Shown: positions 17,035 through 24,547, numbered from the stretch's first letter. The stretch is DNA of 64,000 nt from JAENVT01 sp039931555 (GCA_039931555.1 JBDTRP010000171.1:1-64000); one strand, 5' to 3'. Program-made: numbers and translations. Notes: a model not told the origin generated them from the letters alone.

Positions 17035-18138
17035 ATGACCGCAATGCATTCCGTCGGCAGGCCGCGTCCTGCCGTCGATATCATGCCTGCCTACCGCCCG
17101 GGCAAGGGCGCTGCGCAGGCCGAGGCGGAGCACGGCATCACCAACGCGATCAAGTTGGCATCCAACGAGAACCCGCTGCCACCCATCCAGGCGATCGTCG
17201 ATGCCGTCGCCGCCGCGGCGCAAGGTGCCAACCGCTACGCCGACCATCGCGCCACCGCAGTGCGCGACCGGCTGGCAACGCGCCTCGACCTCAGCGCCGA
17301 CCAGGTCACGGTCGGCGCCGGCTCGGTCGGCCTGCTGCAACAACTGTTTCTCACGTACGTCGACCCGGGCGACGAGGTGGTCTATCCATGGCGTTCGTTC
17401 GAGGTCTACCCCGTGTACACCCAACTGATGGCCGGCGTCGCGGTCACCACTCCCCTCACCGCCGCCCACGCATTCGATCTCGGCGCCGTCGCCGCGGCGA
17501 TCACCGAGCGCACCAAGTTGGTGCTGCTGGCAACGCCGAACAACCCCACCGGCACTGCGTTGTCGACCGCCGACATGGCCACACTGCTCGACGGCATCTC
17601 ACCGGCGACGATCGTCGTGATCGACGAGGCCTATCGCGAGTTCCTCGATCCAGCACTCGGCGATCCGGTGCGCGACCTCATCCCCCGGTACCGCAACGTC
17701 GTCGTGACCCGCACGTTCTCCAAGGCACAGGGCATGGCGGGCATCCGTGCCGGCTATGCGATCGCCGACCCCGAGGTGATCTCGGCGATCGACAAGACCC
17801 AGTTCCCGTTCGCAGTCAGCGCGCTCGCTCAGGTCGCGGCGATTGCGGCGATCGATGCCGAAGCGGAGATCGAGAGACGAGTTGCCGACATCCTCTCTGA
17901 ACGGGCCCGGGTGATCGTCGAGCTGAGCTCCGCGGGCTGGCAGCTTCCCGATGCCCAGGCCAACTTCGTCTACCTACCGATCGGCGAGCACACCGACGAG
18001 ATCTACCTCGGCCTCGAGAAGCGCGGCGTCGTCACGAGACCGTTCAGCAACGAGGGCATTCGGGTGACCATCTCGACGCCCGACGAGAACAACCGCTTCC
18101 TGCGAACCCTCGCCGAGGTGATGGCGGCGGTCAGCTGA
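17035..18138 (+). CDS. hisC: Histidinol-phosphate aminotransferase
   Basis: 367 residues, a fold-type I PLP aminotransferase converting imidazole-acetol phosphate and glutamate to histidinol phosphate; some relatives act on aromatic amino acids. Motifs are KLASNENPLPP, TPNNPTGTAL, DEAYREFLD, the PLP lysine in RTFSKAQGMAGIRAGYA, and the terminal substrate arginine in IRVTI. ATG 17035 has CCGGAGC upstream. It is outside a his operon, so an aromatic aminotransferase (pat) role is possible. It ends at a bidirectional hairpin shared with a convergent small gene. Confidence 0.9.
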   Translation: MTAMHSVGRPRPAVDIMPAYRPGKGAAQAEAEHGITNAIKLASNENPLPPIQAIVDAVAAAAQGANRYADHRATAVRDRLATRLDLSADQVTVGAGSVGLLQQLFLTYVDPGDEVVYPWRSFEVYPVYTQLMAGVAVTTPLTAAHAFDLGAVAAAITERTKLVLLATPNNPTGTALSTADMATLLDGISPATIVVIDEAYREFLDPALGDPVRDLIPRYRNVVVTRTFSKAQGMAGIRAGYAIADPEVISAIDKTQFPFAVSALAQVAAIAAIDAEAEIERRVADILSERARVIVELSSAGWQLPDAQANFVYLPIGEHTDEIYLGLEKRGVVTRPFSNEGIRVTISTPDENNRFLRTLAEVMAAVS

Positions 18139-18149
18139 GCAGCGACGCC
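18128..18149 (+). repeat. 22-bp direct repeat, copy 1
   Basis: The 22 bases starting CGGTCAGCTGAGCAGCGACG cover the last codons and stop of hisC. An identical copy lies at 18248-18269, exactly 120 bases downstream, over the stop of the convergent small membrane protein gene. Confidence 0.85.
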
Positions 18150-18201
18150 GCGTCATCGCTGCTGGGAAGCCCAGATCGGCAGCTCGACCTTCTCGCCTGA
18201 A

Positions 18202-18244
18202 CTTTGTCGCTGCGAGGTCGCTGAGCGACCTGGGAGCGACAAAG
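18202..18244. terminator. Bidirectional hairpin terminator
   Basis: A 10-bp stem (CTTTGTCGCT at 18202-18211 with 18235-18244) and an 8-bp stem (AGGTCGCT at 18215-18222 with 18224-18231) stack across a 3x3 internal loop, closing on a single-base loop. It lies between the convergent hisC and the small membrane protein gene. It has TTT on one side and AAA on the other, so it can act in both directions. Confidence 0.7.
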
Positions 18245-18247
18245 GTT

Positions 18248-18269
18248 CGGTCAGCTGAGCAGCGACGCC
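18248..18269 (+). repeat. 22-bp direct repeat, copy 2
   Basis: This is identical to 18128-18149. It contains the stop codon (TCAGCTGAG region) of the leftward gene at 18251, so the same DNA word supplies the C-terminal codons of two convergent genes in opposite directions. Confidence 0.85.
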
Positions 18270-18451
18270 AACGACCACACCGCGGCGGTCAGCCCGATCG
18301 CGCCCATCACGATGCTGCGGCCGATCGGCGCCTTGGCGAGATCGCCCTCCTTCGGCGGCGGCGGCTTGATCAATGCCAACAGATTGCCGGCGAACAATGC
18401 GCCGCCGAGCGCCAGCACCAGATAGGCTAGGAGGTCGTCGCCGAGGAACAC
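18251..18451 (-). CDS. Small two-helix membrane protein
   Basis: 66 residues from GTG 18451; TTG 18460 is another option. It has two hydrophobic segments (LLAYLVLALGGALFAGNLLALI and IVMGAIGLTAAVWSLASL) separated by a charged loop with PPPPKEGDLAKAPIGR. A longer frame to 18559 would run into the VOC gene start and is not used. The family is not recognised by name; the layout resembles short actinobacterial membrane proteins of unknown role. Confidence 0.7.
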   Translation of the reverse strand: MFLGDDLLAYLVLALGGALFAGNLLALIKPPPPKEGDLAKAPIGRSIVMGAIGLTAAVWSLASLLS

Positions 18452-18498
18452 ACCAGCAAGTCTGGCGGCCCGCTGCTGACACCGCCACCCGCCGGCGC

Positions 18499-18504
18499 GA
18501 CAAT
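18499..18504 (+). promoter_or_regulatory. -10-like hexamer for a leaderless gene
   Basis: GACAAT lies 6 bases before ATG 18511, so transcription would start at the initiation codon. It matches the TANNNT core at the A and final T positions but not at the first base. Confidence 0.4.
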
Positions 18505-18510
18505 TCCGCA

Positions 18511-19062
18511 ATGGCGTTCCATCACATTGCCCTGGCCACCCGCGACACTGCAGCAACACACCGCTTCTACACCGAGGTGATGGGCTTCGAGCTCGTCAAG
18601 GTGGTCGTCGGGCCCAACCCCGGCGAACATGGCGGTTGGAGCAAGCACTTCTTCTTCGCCACCAATCCCGCCGTCAGCCTCGACGAAGGGCTGATGGCGT
18701 TCTGGGAACTGCACGACGACCAGATCGGCGACCAGTTCCCGGTCAACTTGAACAAGGCCATCGGGTTGCCGAGCTGGGTCAATCACATCGCCTTCGACGC
18801 GGCCACGATCGACGAGCTCCACGAGCACCGCGATCGGTGGCGCCGCCACGGCCTGACTGTTCCCGAGGTCGATCACGGCTTCTGCGTCAGCATCTACACG
18901 ACCGATCCCAACCGCAACATGGTCGAGTACTGCCACACGACCCGCGCGTTCACCGATGCCGAACGTCAGCGGGCGATCGACGTGCTGCTCGACCCATCAC
19001 CGCGGCACGACGACCACGGTCCGACGATCACCATGTGGGACCCCCTGGTCCCCGTCGCCTGA
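18511..19062 (+). CDS. VOC-family (glyoxalase-like) protein
   Basis: 183 residues with two beta-alpha-beta-beta-beta halves of the vicinal-oxygen-chelate fold. The metal-ligand positions are visible: His in FHHIALATRD, Glu in FWELHDD, His in WVNHIAFDA and Glu in NMVEYCH. Dioxygenases, isomerases and resistance proteins share this fold; the substrate is not inferable. The ATG at 18511 has no ribosome-binding site but sits 6 bases after GACAAT, consistent with a leaderless mRNA. Confidence 0.88.
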   Translation: MAFHHIALATRDTAATHRFYTEVMGFELVKVVVGPNPGEHGGWSKHFFFATNPAVSLDEGLMAFWELHDDQIGDQFPVNLNKAIGLPSWVNHIAFDAATIDELHEHRDRWRRHGLTVPEVDHGFCVSIYTTDPNRNMVEYCHTTRAFTDAERQRAIDVLLDPSPRHDDHGPTITMWDPLVPVA

Positions 19063-19105
19063 ACGTTCAGCCTGATTGCGTCACCACGCACCGACCTCCC
19101 ACCAC

Positions 19106-19204
19106 GGTCGGGCGCGATCTTGGTACTGCGGCTACCGATCTCGCGCCCGTTGACACTGGTTGGGCGGGATTTCGGTAGTGGGGATGCCGGTCTCGCGCCC
19201 GTTG
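19106..19204. repeat. Two diverged tandem copies of a 47-bp stem-loop element
   Basis: Copies at 19106-19152 and 19158-19204 (52-base period) align without gaps and share about four-fifths of their bases, including CTCGCGCCCGTTG. Copy 1 is an inverted repeat: GGGCGCGA pairs with TCGCGCCC (8 bp) and an inner GGTA with TACC. It lies between the VOC and LLM genes. It resembles REP-type intergenic elements. Confidence 0.65.
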
Positions 19205-19278
19205 CGCACACACGCCGTGAAGATGGCAGGGTTGTGACAGCGCGGGTCGCGTGTACCTGATGCGTGGAGGGAAGCGTC

Positions 19279-20157
19279 GTGACGAAATTTGGATGGTTGT
19301 CGCCGGTTGCCGGTCATGGGGGGAGCAACTTCCAACCCATCGTGATGTACCAGGAGGAGCACATCCTCCCCCACGTGCTTCCACACTTCGACTCGGTGTG
19401 GATCGCCGATCACTTCTACGGGTTCGACAAGGCGAAGACGGAGGGCTTCCTCGAGGGATGGGTCACCTTGACGTGGCTGGCGGCCAGGTTTCCCAATGTG
19501 ATGCTGTGCCACCACGTGCTCGGCCACGGGTATCGCAACCCGGCGCTGATCGCCAAGATGGCAGCGACGCTGCAAGTGCTGTCCGGCGGCCGGTTCATCC
19601 TCGGCATCGGCGGTGGGTGGCGTGAGGACGAGTACCGCTCGTACGGTTACGACTTCCCACCGACGGCTGTTCGGTTGCGCCAACTCGAAGAGGTCGTGCA
19701 GATCTGCCGCCTGATGTGGACCGAAGCGCACCCCAGTTTGGCTGGCACGTACTTCCAGATCGACGATGCCGCAGCGACGCCGCGACCCGACACGGTGCCG
19801 CCGATCTGCATCGGGAGCTCCGGCGAGAAGATCGGTCTGCCGATCGTCGGACGACAGGCCGACATCTGGAACGGCGGCTACCGGGACGACAACGATTGGA
19901 AGCGCAAGCGCGACATCGTGCACGCCGCGGCCATGGCTGCTGGCCGGGATCCCTCCGACATCACCTGCTGCGTGACCGTGGCCGGTGATCTCCCCGACTC
20001 CGATGCGGCATCGGCGCAGTGGCTCGAGCGATTGACCCATCTGAGCGAGCTCGGTGTGAAGTACTTCGTGATGGACTTCGGCCATCCTCTCCAGGCGGAA
20101 CCTGGCATCCGCTTCATCGAACAGGTCATCGGCCCGATGAAGGCCGCCGACGGGTGA
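19279..20157 (+). CDS. LLM-class flavin/F420-dependent oxidoreductase
   Basis: 292 residues from GTG 19279, chosen because GGAGGG lies 8 bases upstream; GTG 19264 is in frame. This is a luciferase-like TIM barrel: WIADHFYGFD, GHGYRNPALIAKMAATLQVLSGGRFILGIGGGW, YDFPPTAVRLRQLEEVVQI and PPICIGSSGEK. The family uses FMN or F420; F420 is common in Actinobacteria. The substrate is unknown. The stop overlaps the start of a 50-codon ORF (GTGA). Confidence 0.9.
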   Translation: MTKFGWLSPVAGHGGSNFQPIVMYQEEHILPHVLPHFDSVWIADHFYGFDKAKTEGFLEGWVTLTWLAARFPNVMLCHHVLGHGYRNPALIAKMAATLQVLSGGRFILGIGGGWREDEYRSYGYDFPPTAVRLRQLEEVVQICRLMWTEAHPSLAGTYFQIDDAAATPRPDTVPPICIGSSGEKIGLPIVGRQADIWNGGYRDDNDWKRKRDIVHAAAMAAGRDPSDITCCVTVAGDLPDSDAASAQWLERLTHLSELGVKYFVMDFGHPLQAEPGIRFIEQVIGPMKAADG

Positions 20158-20306
20158 GTGAAGACTGGACCGATGCCAACGTTCACGACCCCGGGATCAC
20201 CCTGCTCGAGATGCTCGCCTACACGGTGGAGGCCCTGCTCGTGGTCGCCGCGTTGGCTGCCTGGCGGTCGCGCTGGCGCGCTTGGCGTTGTACGGCGAGA
20301 CACTGA
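20154..20306 (+). CDS. 50-residue ORF with baseplate-protein N-terminal motif
   Basis: A GTG at 20154 overlaps the stop of the LLM gene (GTGA). The first 28 residues read SEDWTDANVHDPGITLLEML, then AYTVEALL. This strongly resembles the N-terminus of phage/contractile-injection baseplate J-like proteins (pattern WTDxNxxDPGxTLxE). The rest is a short hydrophobic stretch (LLVVAALAAW) and an Arg/Trp-rich tail to the stop at 20304. It is either a relic of a larger gene or a small functional membrane peptide. No other baseplate gene is in the window. Confidence 0.5.
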   Translation: MSEDWTDANVHDPGITLLEMLAYTVEALLVVAALAAWRSRWRAWRCTARH

Positions 20307-20376
20307 CAACGTCGCAGACAGGCCACCGTCTATGGTCACACCGGCGACCACCGGGGCTGTCAAGACGGGAGAGTCC

Positions 20377-20811
20377 ATGAGACGCATGCTGGCAAGCGCC
20401 GCGCTGCTGATGATGGTCGGATGTGGCAGCGACAAGGTGTCGACTCTTGCAGTTGGCACGACCCGGGCGACCGTCTCACCAGCGGAAACGACCCCGCCTT
20501 CCGTCGTGTCCGCCACCACCCCGGTCGCGACCAACCCCAGCCCGACATCTGCAGAGGTGAACCCACTCGACGGCGCGGCGTTCTGCGCGTTTCTCGAGCA
20601 GGACGTACCGGCATTGCAAGCTGCCGGGTCCGCTGCCGGCGCACTGGCGCAGTTCGCCGGCGACTTCGGCGCGTGGCTCGACGAGCATCCGGATCAGAAG
20701 CCGCGGACGGCAGCCGACCTCGACGCCGCATCGTCACCGACGTGCCCCGATGTGCAGGCCCAGGCCGTCTCGGCGATGGGCGCGGCCAGCTTCAACGACG
20801 CTCTGTCCTGA
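20377..20811 (+). CDS. Putative lipoprotein
   Basis: 144 residues from ATG 20377 with GGGAGAG upstream. A short basic N-terminus, hydrophobic core and lipobox (LMMVGC, Cys near residue 14) mark an exported lipoprotein. A Thr/Pro/Ser-rich linker of about 50 residues follows, then a small domain with two cysteines (AFCAFLEQ, PTCPDVQ) that may form a disulphide. Family not recognised. Confidence 0.8.
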   Translation: MRRMLASAALLMMVGCGSDKVSTLAVGTTRATVSPAETTPPSVVSATTPVATNPSPTSAEVNPLDGAAFCAFLEQDVPALQAAGSAAGALAQFAGDFGAWLDEHPDQKPRTAADLDAASSPTCPDVQAQAVSAMGAASFNDALS

Positions 20812-20849
20812 TCGCGGTTCTCTGCCGTCTGTGTTGAGCTTGTGCAGGG

Positions 20850-20900
20850 CGCACCGACCGAAGCGGTGCGACTGGGTCATCAGTGCTCGGGCCCGAGCAC
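20850..20900. terminator. Two hairpins between convergent genes
   Basis: CGCACCG (20850-20856) pairs with 20864-20870. An 18-bp perfect palindrome GTGCTCGGGCCCGAGCAC covers 20883-20900. They sit between the lipoprotein gene end (20811) and the dnaB stop (20918) on opposite strands, so they may terminate both transcripts. Confidence 0.55.
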
Positions 20901-20917
20901 GTGGTCTCTACAGGTGG

Positions 20918-22291
20918 TCAGACACCGCGCGCTGCGTTACCGAACTTGGTGAACTGGCCGCGGAAGACCAGTCGCACCGTACCGGTCGGGCCCGAGCGGT
21001 GCTTGGCGATGATCACCTCGGCCATCGCCTTGTCGGCGGACTCCTTGTTGTAGACCTCGTCGCGGTACAAGAACATCACGACGTCGGCGTCTTGTTCCAG
21101 GGATCCCGACTCGCGTAGGTCCGACAGCATCGGACGTTTGTCGCCGCGGCTTTCCAGGTTTCGGCTGAGCTGGCTGAGAGCGATGATCGGCACCTCGAGC
21201 TCGCGGGCCAGGATCTTCAGGCCTCGGCTGATCTCGCTGACTTCGAGCTGGCGGTTCTCGGCCGAGGTCCCGCCGCTCATCAGCTGCAGGTAGTCGATCA
21301 CGATCAGCGCCAACCCGCCTTGGCGGGCTTTCATGCGGCGGGCCTTGGCGCGAATCTCCATCACGGTGACGCGCGGGTTGTCGTCGAGGTACAGCGGCAC
21401 ATCCAGGCGGTTGATCGCCTTGCCGATCTTGGTCCAGTCGGCCTCGACGAGGCGCCCGGTGCGCAGTTTCTGCGAGTCGACCTCGGCCTCGCTCGACAAG
21501 ATGCGCTGCGTCAATTCGGTGTGACCCATCTCGAGGGAGAAGATCAGCACGGGACGGCGCGCGGTCTGGGCGACATAGGCGGCGATACCCAAGCCGAGGC
21601 TGGTCTTGCCCATCGCCGGCCTGGAGCCGATGATGTTGAGCGTCGATGGCTGCAGGCCAGACATGATCTCGTCGAGATCGTGGAACCCGGTGGCGGTGCC
21701 GGTGATGGTGTCGCCGCGCTCGAACGTCTCTTGCAACTTGTCCATCGCCAGCGGCAGCAGGTCACTCAGCGATCGGGTCGAGTCGGTGACGCGTTCTTCG
21801 GCGACCTCGAACACCTTCGTCTCGGCTTCATCGAGTGCCTTGGTGACATCGTCGGGCTCGAGGTAGGCGATCTCGGCGATCTCGCTGGCAACGCCGATCA
21901 GCTTGCGCAGCAGCGCCGTGTCTTGCACGATCTTGGCGTAGCGCGACGCGTTCGAGACAGCGGGCGTCGCGTTCTGCAGTTCGAGCAGTGTCTGTGCGCC
22001 GCCGATCTCGTCGAGCAAGCCGTTCCGGCGCAAATCGTCGGCGACGGTGACCGCGTCGACCGGCTGACCCGTGGCCATCAGGCTACGGATGGAGGTGTAG
22101 ATGTGTTGGTGACTCGGCTTGTAGAAGTGATCGACCATCACGCCCATTTCGCCGATCTGATCGACGACGTCACGCGACAACAGCAGGGCTCCCAACAGGC
22201 TCTCTTCGGCATTCAGGTTGTGTGGGGGGACGCGACCATCGGATCGGCGCGGCGTGCGGTCGCGACCAGAGTCGCGGGAGAAATCAGTCAT
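20918..22291 (-). CDS. dnaB: Replicative DNA helicase DnaB
   Basis: 457 residues: N-terminal helical domain (HNLNAEESLLGALL), linker, and RecA-like helicase domain with Walker A SRPAMGKTSLGL, Walker B LIVIDYLQLM and arginine-finger region ALSQLSRNLE. This ring helicase unwinds DNA at the fork. Unlike several actinobacterial homologues it has no intein at the Walker A site. The ATG at 22291 has AAGGTAGG upstream. It is the last gene after rpsF-ssb-rpsR-rplI but is separated from rplI by 173 bases holding two DnaA boxes, so it probably has its own promoter. dciA, encoding the likely loader, is also in the window. Confidence 0.97.
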   Translation of the reverse strand: MTDFSRDSGRDRTPRRSDGRVPPHNLNAEESLLGALLLSRDVVDQIGEMGVMVDHFYKPSHQHIYTSIRSLMATGQPVDAVTVADDLRRNGLLDEIGGAQTLLELQNATPAVSNASRYAKIVQDTALLRKLIGVASEIAEIAYLEPDDVTKALDEAETKVFEVAEERVTDSTRSLSDLLPLAMDKLQETFERGDTITGTATGFHDLDEIMSGLQPSTLNIIGSRPAMGKTSLGLGIAAYVAQTARRPVLIFSLEMGHTELTQRILSSEAEVDSQKLRTGRLVEADWTKIGKAINRLDVPLYLDDNPRVTVMEIRAKARRMKARQGGLALIVIDYLQLMSGGTSAENRQLEVSEISRGLKILARELEVPIIALSQLSRNLESRGDKRPMLSDLRESGSLEQDADVVMFLYRDEVYNKESADKAMAEVIIAKHRSGPTGTVRLVFRGQFTKFGNAARGV

Positions 22292-22363
22292 GAGTCACCT
22301 ACCTTGCCTGATCGAGCCTGTGGGACGTAAGAGCAACAACCTGTGACTTGGCTGTGCGGCGCG

Positions 22364-22372
22364 TGTGGACAA
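22364..22372 (-). promoter_or_regulatory. DnaA box upstream of dnaB (distal to rplI)
   Basis: TGTGGACAA, the complement of the high-GC actinobacterial DnaA box TTGTCCACA, lies 73 bases upstream of the dnaB start. Confidence 0.65.
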
Positions 22373-22392
22373 CCTCCCAGCTGGAGAAACAG

Positions 22393-22436
22393 CACAGCCC
22401 CGGACACGACCCGCGCCGGGCCGCACCGGGGCTGTG
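22393..22436. terminator. 11-bp stem-loop between rplI and dnaB
   Basis: CACAGCCCCGG (22393-22403) pairs perfectly with 22426-22436 across 22 bases. It may terminate the rplI transcript. Its right arm overlaps the second DnaA box. No T-run follows. Confidence 0.45.
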
Positions 22437-22441
22437 GACAA
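22433..22441 (-). promoter_or_regulatory. DnaA box upstream of dnaB (near rplI)
   Basis: A second exact TGTGGACAA, 24 bases from the rplI stop and in the same orientation as the box at 22364, 69 bases apart. Confidence 0.65.
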
Positions 22442-22464
22442 CCCTGTGGAGAGAGAGTCGAGGA

Positions 22465-22908
22465 TTACTTGCTGACAACCTCGACGGTGATGGGGAACTC
22501 GACGTCGTTGTGCAGCTTGGCGGTCACCGTGTGGGTGCCGAGCGACTTGATCGGTTCCATGTGGAGGTTCCTGCGGTCGATGACGACGTGCGTCTGCTCT
22601 TCGACCGCGTGGGCGACGTCGGCCAAGGTGACAGAGCCGTACAGCTTGCCCTCCGGGCCGGACTTGGCGGAGATGGTGATGATCTTGGGGACCAGTGCCG
22701 AGGCGATCGTCTGGGCGCCTTCACGATCTTGCGCATCGCGCAGATCGCGTGAGCGGCGCATTGACGCGGCCTGGGTGACGGCTCCATCGGATGCCACCAG
22801 CGCGTGACCGTGCGGCAACAAGAAGTTGCGGGCATGACCGTCGGAGACCTCGACGATGTCGCCGCGCTTGCCGAGACCCTTGCGGTCGGAGCGAAGGATG
22901 ATTCTCAT
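22465..22908 (-). CDS. rplI: 50S ribosomal protein L9
   Basis: 147 residues, the usual length. The N-terminal domain MRIILRSDRKGLGKRGDIVEVSDGHARNFLLPHG is followed by the long connecting helix and the C-terminal rRNA-binding domain. It lies 2 bases after rpsR in the rpsF-ssb-rpsR-rplI cluster. It helps stabilise the L1 stalk region and reading frame. Confidence 0.97.
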   Translation of the reverse strand: MRIILRSDRKGLGKRGDIVEVSDGHARNFLLPHGHALVASDGAVTQAASMRRSRDLRDAQDREGAQTIASALVPKIITISAKSGPEGKLYGSVTLADVAHAVEEQTHVVIDRRNLHMEPIKSLGTHTVTAKLHNDVEFPITVEVVSK

Positions 22909-22910
22909 GC

Positions 22911-23351
22911 TCAGGCCTCGACCGTCTCGCCATCGCCGGCAGCGACGACAACGTCGTCGACCGGACTGACCACTTCGGGAACGACTGCGTCGGCCTTGAA
23001 CGAATCGCGACGACCTTCACCGTCACCACGACCACCGCGGCCTCCGCCGTCCTCGTCGCGGTCGCGCGGCGGACGACCGGCGCGGGTCTGCGAAACGCGC
23101 TTGGTATACGGCAACAGGGCCATCTCCCGCGCGTTCTTCACCGCGTTGGCGATGTCGCGTTGCTGCTGCACCGTGTTGCCGGTGACCCGACGGTTGCGGA
23201 TCTTGGAACGGTCGCTGACGAAGCGGTTCAACAAGTTGACGTCTTTGTAGTCGACGAAGTCGACCTTGTCGGTGACGAGCACGCTCGTCTTCTTCTTGAA
23301 CTTCTTGTTGACTTCTTTGGGCGCTCTGGCCTTGTTTTTCTTGCTGGTCAT
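22911..23351 (-). CDS. rpsR: 30S ribosomal protein S18 with long C-terminal tail
   Basis: 146 residues, against the usual 75-90. The first 85 residues are a complete S18 (DYKDVNLLNRFVSDR, NRRVTGNTVQQQRDIANAVK, AREMALLPYT). It is the zinc-free type, without the cysteine motif. It is followed by about 60 extra residues: first Arg/Gly/Asp-rich (RPPRDRDEDGGGRGGRGDG), then a Val/Asp/Glu-rich acidic end. The tail is probably disordered. S18 pairs with S6 on the platform of the small subunit. Confidence 0.95.
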   Translation of the reverse strand: MTSKKNKARAPKEVNKKFKKKTSVLVTDKVDFVDYKDVNLLNRFVSDRSKIRNRRVTGNTVQQQRDIANAVKNAREMALLPYTKRVSQTRAGRPPRDRDEDGGGRGGRGDGEGRRDSFKADAVVPEVVSPVDDVVVAAGDGETVEA

Positions 23352-23384
23352 CGTGCTGTCTTTCTCGGAACGATCATCTCGGGG

Positions 23385-23843
23385 TTAGAACGGCTCTTCG
23401 TCGCCGTACACAGGATCACTGGGACGGCCGCCGCCGGCAGGAGCATTGGCAGGCCGAGCGCCGGCGGCAGGGGTGCCGTCGGGACCGGTGCGCTGCGTGC
23501 GCTCGACCTCGGCACGGGCCCAGCGAAGGCTCGGCCCGAGCTCATCGGCGACGATCTCGACGACATTGCGCTTCTCGCCGGCGGTGGTCTCGTACTCGCG
23601 TTGCTCGAGACGGCCGGTGACCATGATGCGGGTCCCCTTCGTCAGCGAGGCAGCGGCGTTCTCGCCGAGGCTGTCCCACGCCGTGACGTTGAAGAACGAC
23701 ACCTTCTCTTGCCACTCGCCGTTGACCTGGTAGCGGCGGTTGACGGCGACACCGAAACTGGCGACGCCCTTGCCACCCGCGGTGAAGCGCAGCTCGGGGT
23801 CGCGGGTGAGATTTCCTACGATGGTGACATTGCTATCGGCCAT
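23385..23843 (-). CDS. ssb: Single-stranded DNA-binding protein
   Basis: 152 residues from ATG 23843, which has an excellent AAGGAGG; the frame extends upstream into rpsF and is not used there. OB-fold: NVTIVGNLTRDPELRF, FGVAVNRRY, VTAWDSLGENAA, RIMVTGRLEQREYE. A Gly/Pro/Ala-rich linker leads to the acidic tip GDEEPF that recruits partner proteins. It lies between rpsF and rpsR, the standard bacterial arrangement. Confidence 0.97.
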   Translation of the reverse strand: MADSNVTIVGNLTRDPELRFTAGGKGVASFGVAVNRRYQVNGEWQEKVSFFNVTAWDSLGENAAASLTKGTRIMVTGRLEQREYETTAGEKRNVVEIVADELGPSLRWARAEVERTQRTGPDGTPAAGARPANAPAGGGRPSDPVYGDEEPF

Positions 23844-23874
23844 GGCGGCCTCCTTAGCTTGACGAGCGGCGGAT

Positions 23875-24207
23875 CTACGCCGCTGGCTCCGACAGGCCGC
23901 GGCGAGCTGCCTCGGTATCGGGAAGACGGATGAGCTTGTGGCGGACGATGTCGTCAGCGATGCGGAACGAGCGCTCGAGTTCGTCGAGGGCCCCACCGGG
24001 TGCAACGAGTTGGTACACGACGTAGTAGCCGTATTCCTTCTTGTTGATCGGGTAGGCGTATTGCCTGCGGCCCCACCAGTCGGGCTTGCCATGAATCGTG
24101 CCACCGGCTGTGGTGATGGAGTCGGTGATCGACTTCACCCGGGCCTGAGCGGCAGTGTCTTCTACGTCACCATCGATGATGACCATGAGTTCGTAAGCAC
24201 GCGTCAT
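23875..24207 (-). CDS. rpsF: 30S ribosomal protein S6
   Basis: 110 residues: YELMVIIDGDVED at the start, the RNA-contacting WGRRQYAYPINKKEYGYYVVY, and LERSFRIADDIVRHKLIRLP. It is the first gene of the leftward operon, with GGGAGG before ATG 24207. It binds S18 in the 30S platform. Confidence 0.97.
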   Translation of the reverse strand: MTRAYELMVIIDGDVEDTAAQARVKSITDSITTAGGTIHGKPDWWGRRQYAYPINKKEYGYYVVYQLVAPGGALDELERSFRIADDIVRHKLIRLPDTEAARRGLSEPAA

Positions 24208-24541
24208 GCGTGTGCAACCTCCCTTCGGACCCGGGCCTTACCCGGGGCCCCGGAATGGGGCAGGGCCAATATGACTGGGCGAGTGTAGCGGTGAAAGACG
24301 ATGTCCACGCCTGGAGCATGACACGGGGGTGTGACAGAGCAGCGAGGCCGAGGGCGGAGCGACCATTCGGCGACCTCGCCCACCAGCTCGGGACGGGTGA
24401 ACTGGTGGGCGTGGCGCCACACTCGCCGACACCGGGAGGGTCAGCTGGTGGTTCTGTACACGTCGGCTCGTCCACGGATGAGCCGTCGTGAGTTTTTGCT
24501 CCACCGGACCGCTCGCGGCCCGGTAGATCACACTTTAGGGC
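24208..24541. other. Intergenic region upstream of rpsF and the DinB-like gene
   Basis: No gene is supportable in this divergent gap. It must carry the promoter of the ribosomal-protein operon on the minus strand. A hairpin with a 9-bp stem (GCCCACCAG at 24378-24386 with 24402-24410), followed directly by the palindrome GTGGCGCCAC (24411-24420), and GC-rich repeats at about 24231-24255 may be structures in the rpsF leader. I could not identify a known S6:S18 leader motif. Confidence 0.5.
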
Positions 24542-24547
24542 TACGTT
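24542..24547 (+). promoter_or_regulatory. -10 hexamer for a leaderless gene
   Basis: TACGTT is followed by 6 bases and then GTG 24554, placing the transcription start on the initiation codon. Confidence 0.55.

Noticed and set aside
21540..21660. Intein at the DnaB Walker A site
   Set aside because: The helicase motif SRPAMGKTSLGL is continuous and the protein has the normal length of 457 residues.
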